Shown: positions 39,847 to 49,199, counted from the stretch's first letter. The stretch: 64,000 nt of DNA from Carnimonas bestiolae (GCF_051251125.1 NZ_JBPCZL010000011.1); one strand, 5' to 3'. Numbers and translations: made by a program. The notes: generated from the sequence alone by a model not told the origin.

Positions 39847-41016
39847 TTAGGATTTAACAGTTACCGATGCGGTGGCCGACTTGCCGCCGTCTTTGGTTGT
39901 TGCAGTGACTTTGGCCGAACCGGCCTTAACGCCTTTGACCTTGCCGCCACCATCCACCGTCGCTACCGAGGTGTTGTCAGATTTCCACGTCACCGACTTG
40001 TCGCTGGCATCGCTAGGGGCGACGTTGGCCTTAAGCCGGACGGTCGAGCCGACTTTGACAGAAGGCTTGGTGTTATCCAGCGATACGCCGGTGACGGCCA
40101 CCTTGGGCGGGTGACGGGTGATAACCGGCGACTTGCGGACGGCAGTTAGGTTTAGCTGCACCTGCACAACGTCATTCTTGCCCGCATCCGGCCAATCACC
40201 TGCGATCTGAACGGCAGGAAGCTCGATGTCATAACTGCCGTATTCGTTACCCAGCGTGAAGCTGAACGACACAGTTGACATATCTTTCCAGCGCGCCCAC
40301 AGGTCGTAAGAAAGGGCCGACCATGCAAGGGTTACCTGCCCGGTAACGGCCAGCGTGCCCAGCAGAATAGCGCCCGCGTAGACGGCTTCGTCGCCGGTAC
40401 CGATACAACGCTGAGTCTGAGGGTTGTTGTTGAAGGTCAGGTTGAAGTTATCGACGCAAGCGGAACCGGCCAGCGTCTCGCCGTTCATCTTCAGGTTCGA
40501 AATGTCTTTAAAACTGAAGTTAGCGTTGTCGTCGGCCTCTTTCAGCGAATCGATAAACGAATTGCCGTGGCGGTCTTCCCATCCGGTACCGATAAAGCTG
40601 GTGGTGGCGGTAACGTCATTGTCGCCGGGGAAGCTGAGCTGGATTTGCGAGACTTGGCAGCCGCGAGCGATTCCGCTTACGCCAATGTCCTTAAAGGTCT
40701 TAGCCAGCGAGAAAGTGATGCGCTTGTCGCCCATCACCAGCTTGTTGCCGTCCCAGTCGTTGCCAAGCGCGGACGCTAGAAATTCATCCAGCGAGCCGTA
40801 GCGCATGAGCGTGCCGACATCGCCATTTACGTCGATAGTGCCGAGCGAGCTTCCGCTAGACATGCGATCTTCGTTGATTTCTGCGCTTTCGTTGGTGTTC
40901 GTGCTGGGTTTCACGCCGTGAGACGTGCGGCGAAGCACATTCCAATCGCCGTCAGGGGTCTTGCCGATGTCCTTCTCGCGCTTCCACGCGGTCGAGATTT
41001 GAGCACCACTAGACAT
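39847..41016 (-). CDS. Major tail tube protein with C-terminal Ig-like (Big_2) domain
   Basis: 389 residues. The main body (about 1-300) is a beta-rich tube protein: SAEINEDRMSSGSSLGTIDV, FSLAKTFKDIGVSGIARGCQ and FTLGNEYGSYDIELPAVQIA. Residues about 305-389 form a bacterial Ig-like group 2 domain: VTGVSLDNTKPSVKVGSTVR, then DKSVTWKSDNTSVATVDGGG and GSAKVTATTKDGGKSATASV. Such domains decorate the outside of siphophage tails and may bind cell-surface sugars. The gene is flanked by terminator hairpins on both sides. Confidence 0.9.
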   Translation of the reverse strand: MSSGAQISTAWKREKDIGKTPDGDWNVLRRTSHGVKPSTNTNESAEINEDRMSSGSSLGTIDVNGDVGTLMRYGSLDEFLASALGNDWDGNKLVMGDKRITFSLAKTFKDIGVSGIARGCQVSQIQLSFPGDNDVTATTSFIGTGWEDRHGNSFIDSLKEADDNANFSFKDISNLKMNGETLAGSACVDNFNLTFNNNPQTQRCIGTGDEAVYAGAILLGTLAVTGQVTLAWSALSYDLWARWKDMSTVSFSFTLGNEYGSYDIELPAVQIAGDWPDAGKNDVVQVQLNLTAVRKSPVITRHPPKVAVTGVSLDNTKPSVKVGSTVRLKANVAPSDASDKSVTWKSDNTSVATVDGGGKVKGVKAGSAKVTATTKDGGKSATASVTVKS

Positions 41017-41041
41017 GGGCGCTTCTCCTTATTTCAGGCAT

Positions 41042-41066
41042 AAAAAAAGGCCGCCCGAAGGCGACC
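41042..41066 (-). terminator. Strong terminator upstream of the tail tube gene
   Basis: GGTCGCC-TTCG-GGCGGCC followed by TTTTTTT on the minus strand. It stands between the tail terminator-like gene and the tail tube gene. Confidence 0.85.
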
Positions 41067-41085
41067 TTTGTCGTGTTGTTGTTGG

Positions 41086-41484
41086 CTACATGGTTCGGTA
41101 GCCGATGGTTACGTTGATCTGGTAATAGCCCGTCTCGTCGGGGCCGAGGTCGTGCATGTCGGCGAGTAGGAAGGACAGATGCCCCATCGAATACAGTTCG
41201 AAGTGCTCGGCGATGCTGCTGGCCGCCTCAGTGAGTTTGCGCACTCCTGCATGCAGCGGTGCGAATAGCTGAACCACCACGTTGCCGGAACGCCGTTTGC
41301 ACGCATCTGCGCCGACCTCGCTAACGCTGGAAACTGCGGGGACATTGTTCAGTCGCGCCCACAGCTCCTTGCCCACGGGGTCGAACACATCGGCGGAATT
41401 GGGATAGTCGATGCAGTCCGCTGGCAAGCCGTCCCACTCAGCCATTCTTCGCGTGATCGCCTGCCGGATTTCCTCGAACGTCAT
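41086..41484 (-). CDS. Tail terminator / completion protein
   Basis: 132 residues in the gpU position. It starts MTFEEIRQAITRRMAEWDGL. GNVVVQLFAPLHAGVRKLTE and the ending YQINVTIGYRTM resemble DUF4128-type tail terminator proteins. Its ATG overlaps the stop of the preceding gene by four bases (ATGA). Assignment rests mainly on gene order. Confidence 0.65.
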   Translation of the reverse strand: MTFEEIRQAITRRMAEWDGLPADCIDYPNSADVFDPVGKELWARLNNVPAVSSVSEVGADACKRRSGNVVVQLFAPLHAGVRKLTEAASSIAEHFELYSMGHLSFLLADMHDLGPDETGYYQINVTIGYRTM

Positions 41485-41933
41485 GCGAATGCCTCCGATA
41501 CCCGTGCGAATGCCGACATAAACCAGCCAGCGGGCGCTTGTTTTGAGTGCCCTTCTTCCAGTCTCACCGCGTACGGCATGTTGTTCTGGATGATGATGAC
41601 CGTATAGGGCTTGCTGTTCTGGATGGCCGCTGTGCCGGTGTTGATCGTCTCGCCGCCGTTCTTGTCTTTGTGGTCGGCGTTGTAGCTGTAGTCAGGCTGG
41701 CCGATAGAGACGATATGATTGCCGCGAAACGCGCCGCCGGTGTAGCCCTTGGGCACCAATCCTTTCTTGCCACGCGCCTTGCGCTCTTTGTTGACTGCCC
41801 ACAGCTCACGATTCCCGACCGGCGACAGTTTCACGACCTCACCGAGAAAATACATTGCGATAAGGCGCTGCGTGCGCGTCACGTCTTCGGCCACGTCATC
41901 AGCGAACGCCATCAGGTTGTCATCGAATGCCAT
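41481..41933 (-). CDS. Neck/minor tail protein, HK97 gp10-like position
   Basis: 150 residues with a helical start (NLMAFADDVAEDVTRTQRLI), LSPVGNRELW and YAVRLEEGHSKQAPAGWFM. The VRLEEGHSKQAPAGW segment is characteristic of phage neck proteins of the HK97 gp10 or lambda Z kind. It joins head completion to tail. It overlaps both neighbours slightly. Confidence 0.75.
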   Translation of the reverse strand: MAFDDNLMAFADDVAEDVTRTQRLIAMYFLGEVVKLSPVGNRELWAVNKERKARGKKGLVPKGYTGGAFRGNHIVSIGQPDYSYNADHKDKNGGETINTGTAAIQNSKPYTVIIIQNNMPYAVRLEEGHSKQAPAGWFMSAFARVSEAFA

Positions 41934-42286
41934 TAGATGCGCCTCAGTAACGCGGTGTAGGAAACGTTGGCCGGGTCGATCTGAATAGCCTTGACCTCAT
42001 AACCGTTGATCTTATCGCCCACTTCTGGCTGCCGCTCGCACTGGGAGGCTAGCGCAATTAGCTGCTGGTCGCTCGCCTCGATATTCACGCCGTCAACGAC
42101 CGTCAGATCGAAGTTGTCGAACACGCCTTGCCCTTTGTATTCGACGGTCTCGACGCGGCCCTCTTCCGTCACGGGGTCGATGAATGAGCGCACGATATGC
42201 ACGCCGGTAAACGGCTTCACGGCATCTGCCAGCGGGCCAGCAAAGGCGCGTTCCAGCGCATTAGTGATATTGCTATGCAAACCCAT
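41933..42286 (-). CDS. Head-tail joining protein
   Basis: 117 residues. HSNITNALERAFAGPLADAV, then VEYKGQGVFDNFDLTVVDGV and QQLIALASQCERQPEVGDKI. The last part is typical of short phage head-completion proteins of the gpFII kind. ATG 42286 is used because GGAAGG sits eight bases upstream; a GTG three codons earlier would overlap that site. The ATG and the preceding TAA share one base. Confidence 0.6.
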   Translation of the reverse strand: MGLHSNITNALERAFAGPLADAVKPFTGVHIVRSFIDPVTEEGRVETVEYKGQGVFDNFDLTVVDGVNIEASDQQLIALASQCERQPEVGDKINGYEVKAIQIDPANVSYTALLRRI

Positions 42287-42687
42287 TACAAGCACCTTCC
42301 GACTGGAAACGAAAAGGCGGATGACATAAAGCGGCCGAGCAGTGCCAGCGCGAACTGAATGCGCGGAGACTGAGATGTCGTGCCGGTCATATCTAGCGCG
42401 GCGTAGCTAACCTGCGACTCCACGCTTCCGGCCTTAGCCGTCTCTGATGTCATCGCACCCTGAGAGTGCTGTTTGAACAGATCGCCTTCAGCGGCGGCGG
42501 CGGCCAGCTCAGCGCCAGCCGTCTTTACCTCCCTCTTTACCTCGCTAGGGATGTCGTCAATGTCAAAGGTAAGATTGAGGCTCGACATATACGCATTCGC
42601 CATCGCGACGTTGCGCGCTTTATCGCCGTCATCAGCCCAGTCGGGGCCGAGTGCGTCATCTACGTCCTTGGTGGTGATGTATTGCAT
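42286..42687 (-). CDS. Head-tail connector (DnaT-like/gp6-like adaptor)
   Basis: 133 residues. It starts MQYITTKDVDDALGPDWADD and has a helical middle, as in head-tail adaptor proteins (sometimes annotated as DnaT-like ssDNA-binding domain proteins in phage structural operons). An adaptor at the portal is more plausible here than a replication role, given its neighbours. Confidence 0.6.
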   Translation of the reverse strand: MQYITTKDVDDALGPDWADDGDKARNVAMANAYMSSLNLTFDIDDIPSEVKREVKTAGAELAAAAAEGDLFKQHSQGAMTSETAKAGSVESQVSYAALDMTGTTSQSPRIQFALALLGRFMSSAFSFPVGRCL

Positions 42688-42704
42688 ATCAGCCCCGCCG
42701 GTGG

Positions 42705-42983
42705 TTATTCGTGCTCGCGCTCGGGCAGGATGTCGCCCAGCTTCTCTTTGACGTTTGCGATGCGGCCATGCACCTCGTCTGCGACTTGGTGGGCAGCGTT
42801 CTCGAAGTCTTCGGACAGCTGCTTGTGGGTCTCGGACGTATCGACGTGACTTGCTAGCTCATGCAGCAGGTTCTCCAGTGAATCGCCGACCTGCCCGCCG
42901 CGTCCGCTAAGCGCCTTCTTAGCAAAAAGCACCAGCCCTACAGCCAGCAGCGCAAAAACAATTGCAATCAGCATTGCAGTCAT
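42705..42983 (-). CDS. Small membrane-anchored coiled-coil protein
   Basis: 92 residues. One N-terminal membrane segment (MLIAIVFALLAVGLVLFA), a basic stop-transfer KKALSGRGG, then an amphipathic helix (SLENLLHELASHVDTSETHK). AAGGA precedes the ATG. It sits among head genes, yet looks like a host-membrane protein. I do not recognise it; an exclusion role is possible but not shown. A strong terminator hairpin directly precedes it. Confidence 0.6.
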   Translation of the reverse strand: MTAMLIAIVFALLAVGLVLFAKKALSGRGGQVGDSLENLLHELASHVDTSETHKQLSEDFENAAHQVADEVHGRIANVKEKLGDILPEREHE

Positions 42984-43004
42984 TGGTGTATTCCTTTAGG
43001 TGGT

Positions 43005-43023
43005 AAAAAGGGCCGAAGCCCTT
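43005..43023 (-). terminator. Terminator after the decoration/fiber-like gene
   Basis: AAGGGC-TTCG-GCCCTT followed by TTTTACC on the minus strand. Confidence 0.75.
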
Positions 43024-43032
43024 TCGTTGTGG

Positions 43033-43503
43033 TTAGGACGCGGTTTTATCCGCTTTATTGTCGAGAGCGCTTTGCAGCCCGTTTACGCCGCTTATCGCAA
43101 TTTTCGGAATGCGCTTCGCATCCAATGTGCCCGTCGCGATTTTGCTGGCATCGAGGTTCGGCACTTGCTCGGCGTCCAGCTTGTCGCCTTTTGCCACGTA
43201 ACCGTCCTTAACGTCGCTAGTCTTTGCGTAGCTTTCTAAGTCGCTTTTCTTTACAGCGTCTTTCAGGTCTTCAGACGTTGCATATCGCTTATCTGCCTCG
43301 TCTTGAGTCAGCCCCTTAGTGCTAGGAAGCTCGGTTGAGAATACTTTTTCCTGAATGAGAGAAAAGAAAGACTTCTCGCGATCTTTGGGGGTTTCAGGAG
43401 TGGCAGGTTCTTGATTGTCATCGCCGCCGGAACCTTCTTCGCCGTCTTCCGCCTGCGCCGCAACGCCTTGAGCCTCTTCTTCAATTCCTGTTTTGTCAGC
43501 CAT
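43033..43503 (-). CDS. Probable head fiber/decoration protein
   Basis: 156 residues downstream of the coat gene. The first 45 residues are acidic and disordered (EEEAQGVAAQAEDGEEGSGG). The rest, GLTQDEADKRYATSEDLKDA and IATGTLDAKRIPKIAISGVN, has the short repeated look of phage fibers (head-fiber type). ATG 43503 follows GGAG; the longer frame to 43626 would run into the coat gene. Function is inferred from position and composition. Confidence 0.6.
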   Translation of the reverse strand: MADKTGIEEEAQGVAAQAEDGEEGSGGDDNQEPATPETPKDREKSFFSLIQEKVFSTELPSTKGLTQDEADKRYATSEDLKDAVKKSDLESYAKTSDVKDGYVAKGDKLDAEQVPNLDASKIATGTLDAKRIPKIAISGVNGLQSALDNKADKTAS

Positions 43504-43565
43504 GTTGTTTACTCCTATGGTCAACAATTTATGTAAATGCCACGCCCGAGAGCGTGACATGCTGA

Positions 43566-44576
43566 TTAGCCTTCGGTGGTAATAAACACCAGCGGCACAG
43601 CTTTGCGGTACGCGGTGCGACTCCACGCGCTATCTTTCTTCAGTTCGTCATCTGAAGGGTTGGCAAGAGGCGTATTGCTGCCATCAGCAGAGAAGCTGGG
43701 AAGGCTGTAGCTAAAGCCATTGGGGTGAATACACATAGTGCGGCGAGAGAACAAAGTCTCCATGCCGGAGCCATTCCCCGCATCTTCTTCTCGCGCTACA
43801 GAGATGGGGTTAAGCGGATTGCCGTCACCGTAGCGGAAGAAGTTATTGCCAAAGATAGCGGTCAGGAACTTGCCATCGGGCAGCAGCGGCATTTCATCGG
43901 AAACGATGACTTTGTAGCCTTGGTACATTTCCTGAACGATGAAAGAGTCAACGCCGGGTGCAGTGGAATTGGTGGGCACCTGCACAGAAGCGATCTGGTT
44001 GTTAATGTCCAGATTCGCTTTGACGGCAGAGTGCATGCAGATAACGCCCAGCGCTTTAGAAGCATCACCCATGGTGGCGCGGCCTTTAATAATGGCCGAA
44101 CTTGTAAGGGTGCCTTTTGCTTCATACACCATGTCGCCGCTATTGTTCTTGATGTTGGAACCGTAAGTCCCTACCAAGATTGAGGCGATGATACGCATCT
44201 GCTCAGCAGTCCAGTAATTGCCCAGGCGCGCGCGAATTGCCGCCACAGGGTCGATGCTGGAAATTTCTACAGACAAATCCATTTCCGCCCAACTTTGGTT
44301 ACGATAGAGCGCAACCGCAGCGCCGTTCCCCATACCGTTTTTCAGCGGGCTAGATTTTTTGGAAGGGTCATCCGAAGAGATGTTCGCCGACTTGCTGTAA
44401 TCGAGATTCAGGAATGGAAGAAAACCGATTCCGGTTCCCTTTGCAATTTCTTCTGCTCGCGAGTCTACGCCCACGATACCGCTATTCAGGAAGTTGTATA
44501 GAACCGGCTCTTCGTTGATGAAAGACTGGCTCCACTCCGGCGCATAGATAACGTCAGAGAGTTGGTTAACAGGCAT
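43566..44576 (-). CDS. Major capsid (coat) protein
   Basis: 336 residues following the scaffold gene. It starts MPVNQLSDVIYAPEWSQSFI and contains SWAEMDLSVEISSIDPVAAI, LGVICMHSAVKANLDINNQI and YQGYKVIVSDEMPLLPDGKF. This P-domain and E-loop pattern is typical of the HK97-fold coat proteins that pair with a separate scaffold. The coding of the coat shows no readthrough. Position and length support the call. Confidence 0.85.
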   Translation of the reverse strand: MPVNQLSDVIYAPEWSQSFINEEPVLYNFLNSGIVGVDSRAEEIAKGTGIGFLPFLNLDYSKSANISSDDPSKKSSPLKNGMGNGAAVALYRNQSWAEMDLSVEISSIDPVAAIRARLGNYWTAEQMRIIASILVGTYGSNIKNNSGDMVYEAKGTLTSSAIIKGRATMGDASKALGVICMHSAVKANLDINNQIASVQVPTNSTAPGVDSFIVQEMYQGYKVIVSDEMPLLPDGKFLTAIFGNNFFRYGDGNPLNPISVAREEDAGNGSGMETLFSRRTMCIHPNGFSYSLPSFSADGSNTPLANPSDDELKKDSAWSRTAYRKAVPLVFITTEG

Positions 44577-44610
44577 GTTTATTTCCTTTTATTCTAAAAG
44601 AGTCGTTCGA

Positions 44611-45264
44611 TTAGCGGCGGGCTTCGCGCGCCAATCGGTGTTTTTCGGTAAGTGTCATTTCACCGCTGCCCTTGCCTTGCGTACCGGCAGCACCACCGCC
44701 ACCGGCCTGCGAGCCACGCACAAGGGATGCGAAGCGCGGTTCGTTAGCGAACTCGCTCTTGAGCTGGTCAAGCGTGGATACGGTCAAGTTGCCGTCTGCA
44801 TCGGTGACTCGGACGTTGCCGTCCTGAACTGCCAGCCGACGCTGCACGTAATCCGCCAGAATCTCGGCGTTCGGGCCGTCAGCAATGTCGGATGCGATCT
44901 GTTGAGCTGCTGAGCGGATTTCGCGCTGCTCGTTGGCTTTTGTTAGCTCTTCGTAGCGCTGGTTCGCTTTCTGCAACTCGGTTTGCGCGCTTTCATAGAG
45001 CTGTTGGTAGTTGCCCTCGCGTTCGTTTTGCTCGCGCTTTGCTTTCTCCTGCGCGTCCTGAAGCTCCTTGGCCTTGGCCTTGGCCTGTTTGGCTTCTTCA
45101 AGCAGTTGGTCGCGCTGCGCTTTAAGGCCGGTTACGTCTTCCCCTTGTGGCAGTCCTTCAACGCCCAGCGTGAAAGTGCCGTCCTCGCCCTGCGAGTAAA
45201 GGTTCTTGACTGATTCATCGAGTGCGCCGTGCGCCTCTGCGGTGATTTGATACTGCAATGCCAT
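44611..45264 (-). CDS. Capsid scaffold protein
   Basis: 217 residues, rich in Glu, Gln and Ala, with a long coiled coil (about 45-130: LKAQRDQLLEEAKQAKAKAK onward) and a Gly-rich linker before a basic C terminus (EMTLTEKHRLAREARR). That arrangement, with the basic end touching the coat, is typical of phage scaffolds. It lies immediately upstream of the coat gene. Confidence 0.8.
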   Translation of the reverse strand: MALQYQITAEAHGALDESVKNLYSQGEDGTFTLGVEGLPQGEDVTGLKAQRDQLLEEAKQAKAKAKELQDAQEKAKREQNEREGNYQQLYESAQTELQKANQRYEELTKANEQREIRSAAQQIASDIADGPNAEILADYVQRRLAVQDGNVRVTDADGNLTVSTLDQLKSEFANEPRFASLVRGSQAGGGGAAGTQGKGSGEMTLTEKHRLAREARR

Positions 45265-45313
45265 TGTTTTAAGTCCCCTAGACTGCGCCCGTTCGTCCCT
45301 GACTAGCGGGCAT

Positions 45314-45337
45314 AAAAAAGGCCGCCCAAGGGCAGCC
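45314..45337 (-). terminator. Terminator between head morphogenesis and scaffold genes
   Basis: GGCTGCCC pairs with GGGCGGCC (one G-U), followed by TTTTTT on the minus strand. Confidence 0.75.
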
Positions 45338-45387
45338 GGTGAGTTGATTCTGTATGGGTCAGTAAAGACCGTTGTTTTCGTCGTGCA

Positions 45388-46431
45388 TTAAAGTCCCGCC
45401 CTTTCAAACGCCATCGGCTCGCGCTGCTTGAGCTGTTCGAGCGTCAGCGTGTTGCCGTTGCTGTCGATGAATTTGTCGAGCGATAGCTTGCCCTTGCTGA
45501 ACAGCTTGTAGCGCGACGGCCCAAGCACTTCGCGCTGCCATGATGCCGGTTGCCGCTTGAGCCACGATTCGTAGGTCGTTTTGCTGTCAACGTGCTGCAC
45601 CTCGCCATTAACCACTGCTGGACGCGTCGAGCCTTTGATCTCGCGCTGGTATTTGGGGTCGATCTCGGGAATCGTTGTGCTCCTGCAATTCCAGTGCGCG
45701 GGAGGCCGTGGGTCGTCCCACCCGAACACTTTGTTATCGCGAGCACGGCATACCGGCGTTGTGTGGCTGTCCAACGTGCTAATCCACCGCCAGCCAATGA
45801 GTATGTCGCTGTTAGCCTCTAGCGACTGCTGCCGGGCCTCGTTGCTGATGCTGTTCGTCGCGGTGTTAACAAGCGTGCGCGCCTGCTGGCGTTGCATGTT
45901 GTGCGTAGCGTCCAGCCGCTTCGCCACCTGCTCCCGCGTTTCGCCCAACGCTGCGCCGGCCTGGATGTCGCCAATGATGTCAGCGGCTTTGCTAGTCCCG
46001 AACTTGTCGAGTGCGCCTTTCAGGTTGATGCGCTGAACGCCTTTACCCCGCGTCAGCTCCTGCGGCTCCCACATTGCCGCGCGGTAGATAGTCTCGACCG
46101 CAGGCCGGTTAAGCTGCGCCCTGATCGTGACCGCGCCCAGCAGCTTGTGGTTAAACGTCTCTTCGTATTCGGCGAAGCTGTTTAGCTCAAGGCCAAACTG
46201 GTCGCTCATTGCCGAATACACGTCCGACAACTGCCCGCGTAGCGCCTCTATCTCGCTGTTGTAGCGCTTTGTGCCGTACCGCGTTAAATAGCCATTCTCA
46301 AGGCTGCGTTTGGCCGTCTTAATGGCTTTGCGCAGGTACTTCGCGACTTTCTTAAAATTGCCGTTGGCGTAGCGCTGCACCAGTATGTGATGCCGTGTAA
46401 CGGAATCGATCAAATACGCTCTAGTGCTCAT
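45388..46431 (-). CDS. Phage head morphogenesis protein (SPP1 gp7/Mu F type)
   Basis: 347 residues, a minor head protein next to the portal. The family C-terminal motif is clear: GWRWISTLDSHTTPVCRARD, then PPAHWNCRSTTIPEI with conserved His/Cys. The N-terminal part is helical and Arg/Lys-rich. It may be ejected with the DNA or help portal assembly. It follows the portal gene with a one-base overlap. Confidence 0.88.
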   Translation of the reverse strand: MSTRAYLIDSVTRHHILVQRYANGNFKKVAKYLRKAIKTAKRSLENGYLTRYGTKRYNSEIEALRGQLSDVYSAMSDQFGLELNSFAEYEETFNHKLLGAVTIRAQLNRPAVETIYRAAMWEPQELTRGKGVQRINLKGALDKFGTSKAADIIGDIQAGAALGETREQVAKRLDATHNMQRQQARTLVNTATNSISNEARQQSLEANSDILIGWRWISTLDSHTTPVCRARDNKVFGWDDPRPPAHWNCRSTTIPEIDPKYQREIKGSTRPAVVNGEVQHVDSKTTYESWLKRQPASWQREVLGPSRYKLFSKGKLSLDKFIDSNGNTLTLEQLKQREPMAFERAGL

Positions 46432-47891
46432 TAATCGACCTCGTTATCGTCGTCCTCGTCGTCCGGTGTGCTGCCAGTTACCGGCGGCTGTTCCGCGATC
46501 TCGGCATCGATTTCGTCGTCGGTGCGGTCAGGGCTGATATAGCCCGCCTTCCGCATGCTGTCGCGAAGGTCAGTCATGCCGATAACGCCCTGCTGCCAGC
46601 TCTGTACGATGGCGAGAAGCGTTTGCGCGTCCAGCGTCTCATCGAAGAACTCTTCGTTGAGCTTGAACGTAATCGCGTCTTCTTTCGGCTCGCCAACGGT
46701 CATGAACGCCAGTGCGTCATACAACGCGCAGCGGATAGCGTCAGTTGCGTTGCCGACTAGATGGCTAAGCACGCTGTTGTCGCTGCTGTAGCGAATGCGT
46801 GCCGCCTCGGCCGTTTCCTGCCCGCTGCTGTCCTGCACCAGTCTTGCGCCGATCTTGACCATCTGCTGCTCTTTGTCGCGCATCAGCTCAAGAGCGAGTT
46901 GCGTTTCGTTCGCCTGAAGAAGTGTCGCGCTGCCCTCATTGCCTAGATTGTGCCCTTTCCTAGCGCCCAACTTGATGCCATCAGGATTGGCCTTAGCGAA
47001 CTGCTCAGCCGTCATCGACGTAGTGAGGAATAGCGAGGGCTGAGATGCGATGAATGCAGAATCTTCGACGGTTGCGCTGTTTTGATAGTGAAGAATGTTG
47101 ACTTCGGCCAGGTCGTACAGCGGCGAGCCGCCGATCTCTGGCTCGTTGCTCTCAGCGCCCGCGAAATGGAACGGGATGTGATCGAAAAATGAGCCGTCTG
47201 CACGCGTCGGGTAGTAACTGGATGCCAGCTCGTCCTTGATGTACAGCTCTTGCGAATAAACGCCCTCACTCAGCCGCAGCACGCGGTATTGAGTGAAGTT
47301 CTCTTGTGAAAACCCGTCATCGCCCAGCTTCGAAACACACTCCATCAGCACCACAAGCGTCAGCGTGCGCACGCCGCCGATTACCTCAGCATGCCAGTTG
47401 ATGATGCTCTCAGCGGGGTAAAAGTGGATGTGGGCGCGCTTTCCCTGCGTCTGGCTCTTAGTGAGCGGGATTGACTGGCCGGTCGGAACCTCTTGCGTCG
47501 GAAACTCAGCGAGGATGCCGCCGCGCCCAACGACCAACTGTTCGGACACTAGGCGCTTAGAGAACTGCTTGAGGCTCACGCCGTCGCCGCTTGCGTCGCC
47601 CTCTAAATAAGCGATTTCGGTCGGCAGTTCGATCTCCGCATCCTTGCGAAACACCGCGCCAAGCAGCCCGTTTCGGGTGCGGCCGGTGACGTTGAGATAC
47701 ATTGCCCGCTTGATTAGCTGCTCTAAGCGAAGTCGATTTTCTGAGCAATTTTCGTCAGGGTCGGGCTTCACCATGTACCGCTCACCGCGCGACTTGACCG
47801 CCCTAGAGCCTTCTACGCAGTCGCGCACCAGTTCCCAATAGCGAATCGCCGCCGAGTATTCGGGGCGCTTGTATGTGTGGCCGTTACTCAT
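46431..47891 (-). CDS. Portal protein (DUF4055 type)
   Basis: 486 residues forming the dodecameric DNA entry ring of the head. Recognised from MYLNVTGRTRNGLLGAVFRK, ISEQLVVGRGGILAEFP-like segment near 125, and AAEARIRYSSDN-like region near 370. The C terminus is acidic (DDEDDDNEVD). It sits between the large terminase and the head morphogenesis gene as in most tailed phages. Confidence 0.85.
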   Translation of the reverse strand: MSNGHTYKRPEYSAAIRYWELVRDCVEGSRAVKSRGERYMVKPDPDENCSENRLRLEQLIKRAMYLNVTGRTRNGLLGAVFRKDAEIELPTEIAYLEGDASGDGVSLKQFSKRLVSEQLVVGRGGILAEFPTQEVPTGQSIPLTKSQTQGKRAHIHFYPAESIINWHAEVIGGVRTLTLVVLMECVSKLGDDGFSQENFTQYRVLRLSEGVYSQELYIKDELASSYYPTRADGSFFDHIPFHFAGAESNEPEIGGSPLYDLAEVNILHYQNSATVEDSAFIASQPSLFLTTSMTAEQFAKANPDGIKLGARKGHNLGNEGSATLLQANETQLALELMRDKEQQMVKIGARLVQDSSGQETAEAARIRYSSDNSVLSHLVGNATDAIRCALYDALAFMTVGEPKEDAITFKLNEEFFDETLDAQTLLAIVQSWQQGVIGMTDLRDSMRKAGYISPDRTDDEIDAEIAEQPPVTGSTPDDEDDDNEVD

Positions 47892-47900
47892 TGTTATTGC

Positions 47901-49199
47901 CTACATTGTGAAACTTACGGGAATGTCGAACGTGGGCTTGACCACCGGCCATTCGTAAGCGATGAAGTACCCAAGGGCATCGTTGCTGTGATCGTTGCCT
48001 GCCGTCTTGTCCGGCTCGCCGTTGGCTGCCCATACCTGCTGCTGCAAGTTATCCGCCACCGTTGGGCAGCGGTCTCGATTTACCAGCAGCCGCCGAATAC
48101 CCTCGCCGTTGCAAATCATCGCGTTAACTGCGTTGATTCTGTCCTTAACCGGCGGGTTGGCCTTGGGTGCGCGAACATGCATACCGGCCTGCTCGAATTG
48201 GGCAAGGTCGGAAGTGCTGGCATTAACGGATTTGCGGGAGCCACCGGAGGCGTCGGGGTATATGTAGATATGCCGCGTCTGCGAGTAGTCGCTACCATTG
48301 AACAGCCAGAATCGCTCTTTGATGCGCCGAATCAGGTCGGGGGTGTCAAGGCTCCCCATGATTTCATCGACCACTCGCGGCTCGCCGTCGCGCTTAACGC
48401 AGATAACAGCGGCCATCATGCTGACGTTAAAATCGACGCCGATATATATCGGTTCGCCGGGCTGCACTACGTCCTGACAGTTGTTCGTGTCGCGATTGAA
48501 GCGGGCATAAACAGCGCCGCTCGCTAAATTGACGAACTGGCCGCGCAGGTATGCCTCGATTAGCTGCGACGGGTAAGATTGCTTAAGCGATTCGATGTAA
48601 TCGGCCGGCAGGTTCTTCGCGTTGTCGTATGTACTGGCCTGAATCAGGCCGTAAAGCTTCGACAGTTCGGGCCGGTCGCGAATCGCTTTAACGAACTGCT
48701 GATAAACGAAGCGGAAACCCTCGGGCGTCGTCGTAACGTCAACGCCGTTCTTAACGCCCGGCACGTTGTAGCGCATACGGGCAATGATTTTCCGCCATGC
48801 CTGCTGAGCCTTGTCTTGACTCATTACGTCCAGCTCGTCCGCGAGAGCGTGGCCGATTTTGAAACCGACGATACTGCCCGGCTTGTCCATCGACCGGCAT
48901 TTGATCGTTGACCGGAATTTAGAGCCTTCGAATAGATGCACCTCGCGATTGGCCTCGCGCGTGACAGCGATTAGCCCCAGTGAGTGCGCGACTTCTTCGA
49001 TGGTCGGGTAAAAAATATCCCGTATCTGCGGGTATGTGGGCGCGAAATAGCCCATATTGATGCGCGGGTGCTGCCACGCATGAATGCACAACGCCGTACA
49101 ACCCACCCATGTTTTGCCAGAGCCAAAGCCCGCAACGAACGCCCTGAATTTATGCGGCAGCTCGATAAAATCAGCCTGAGGATTGTTCAGCGTCGCCAT
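47901..49199 (-). CDS. Terminase large subunit
   Basis: The ATP-driven DNA packaging motor and nuclease. The 432 residues have Walker A in FVAGFGSGKTWVGC, a Walker B-like HALADELDVM, coupling motif DVTTTPEGF, and the RNase H-like nuclease with first Asp in YIGVDFNVSMMAAV and acidic DEIMGSLD. It overlaps the small subunit gene by 29 bases. Confidence 0.93.
   Translation of the reverse strand: MATLNNPQADFIELPHKFRAFVAGFGSGKTWVGCTALCIHAWQHPRINMGYFAPTYPQIRDIFYPTIEEVAHSLGLIAVTREANREVHLFEGSKFRSTIKCRSMDKPGSIVGFKIGHALADELDVMSQDKAQQAWRKIIARMRYNVPGVKNGVDVTTTPEGFRFVYQQFVKAIRDRPELSKLYGLIQASTYDNAKNLPADYIESLKQSYPSQLIEAYLRGQFVNLASGAVYARFNRDTNNCQDVVQPGEPIYIGVDFNVSMMAAVICVKRDGEPRVVDEIMGSLDTPDLIRRIKERFWLFNGSDYSQTRHIYIYPDASGGSRKSVNASTSDLAQFEQAGMHVRAPKANPPVKDRINAVNAMICNGEGIRRLLVNRDRCPTVADNLQQQVWAANGEPDKTAGNDHSNDALGYFIAYEWPVVKPTFDIPVSFTM

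Noticed and set aside
42286..42687. DnaT-like replication protein
   Set aside because: It lies between coat and neck genes; a head-tail adaptor explains its place better than replication.
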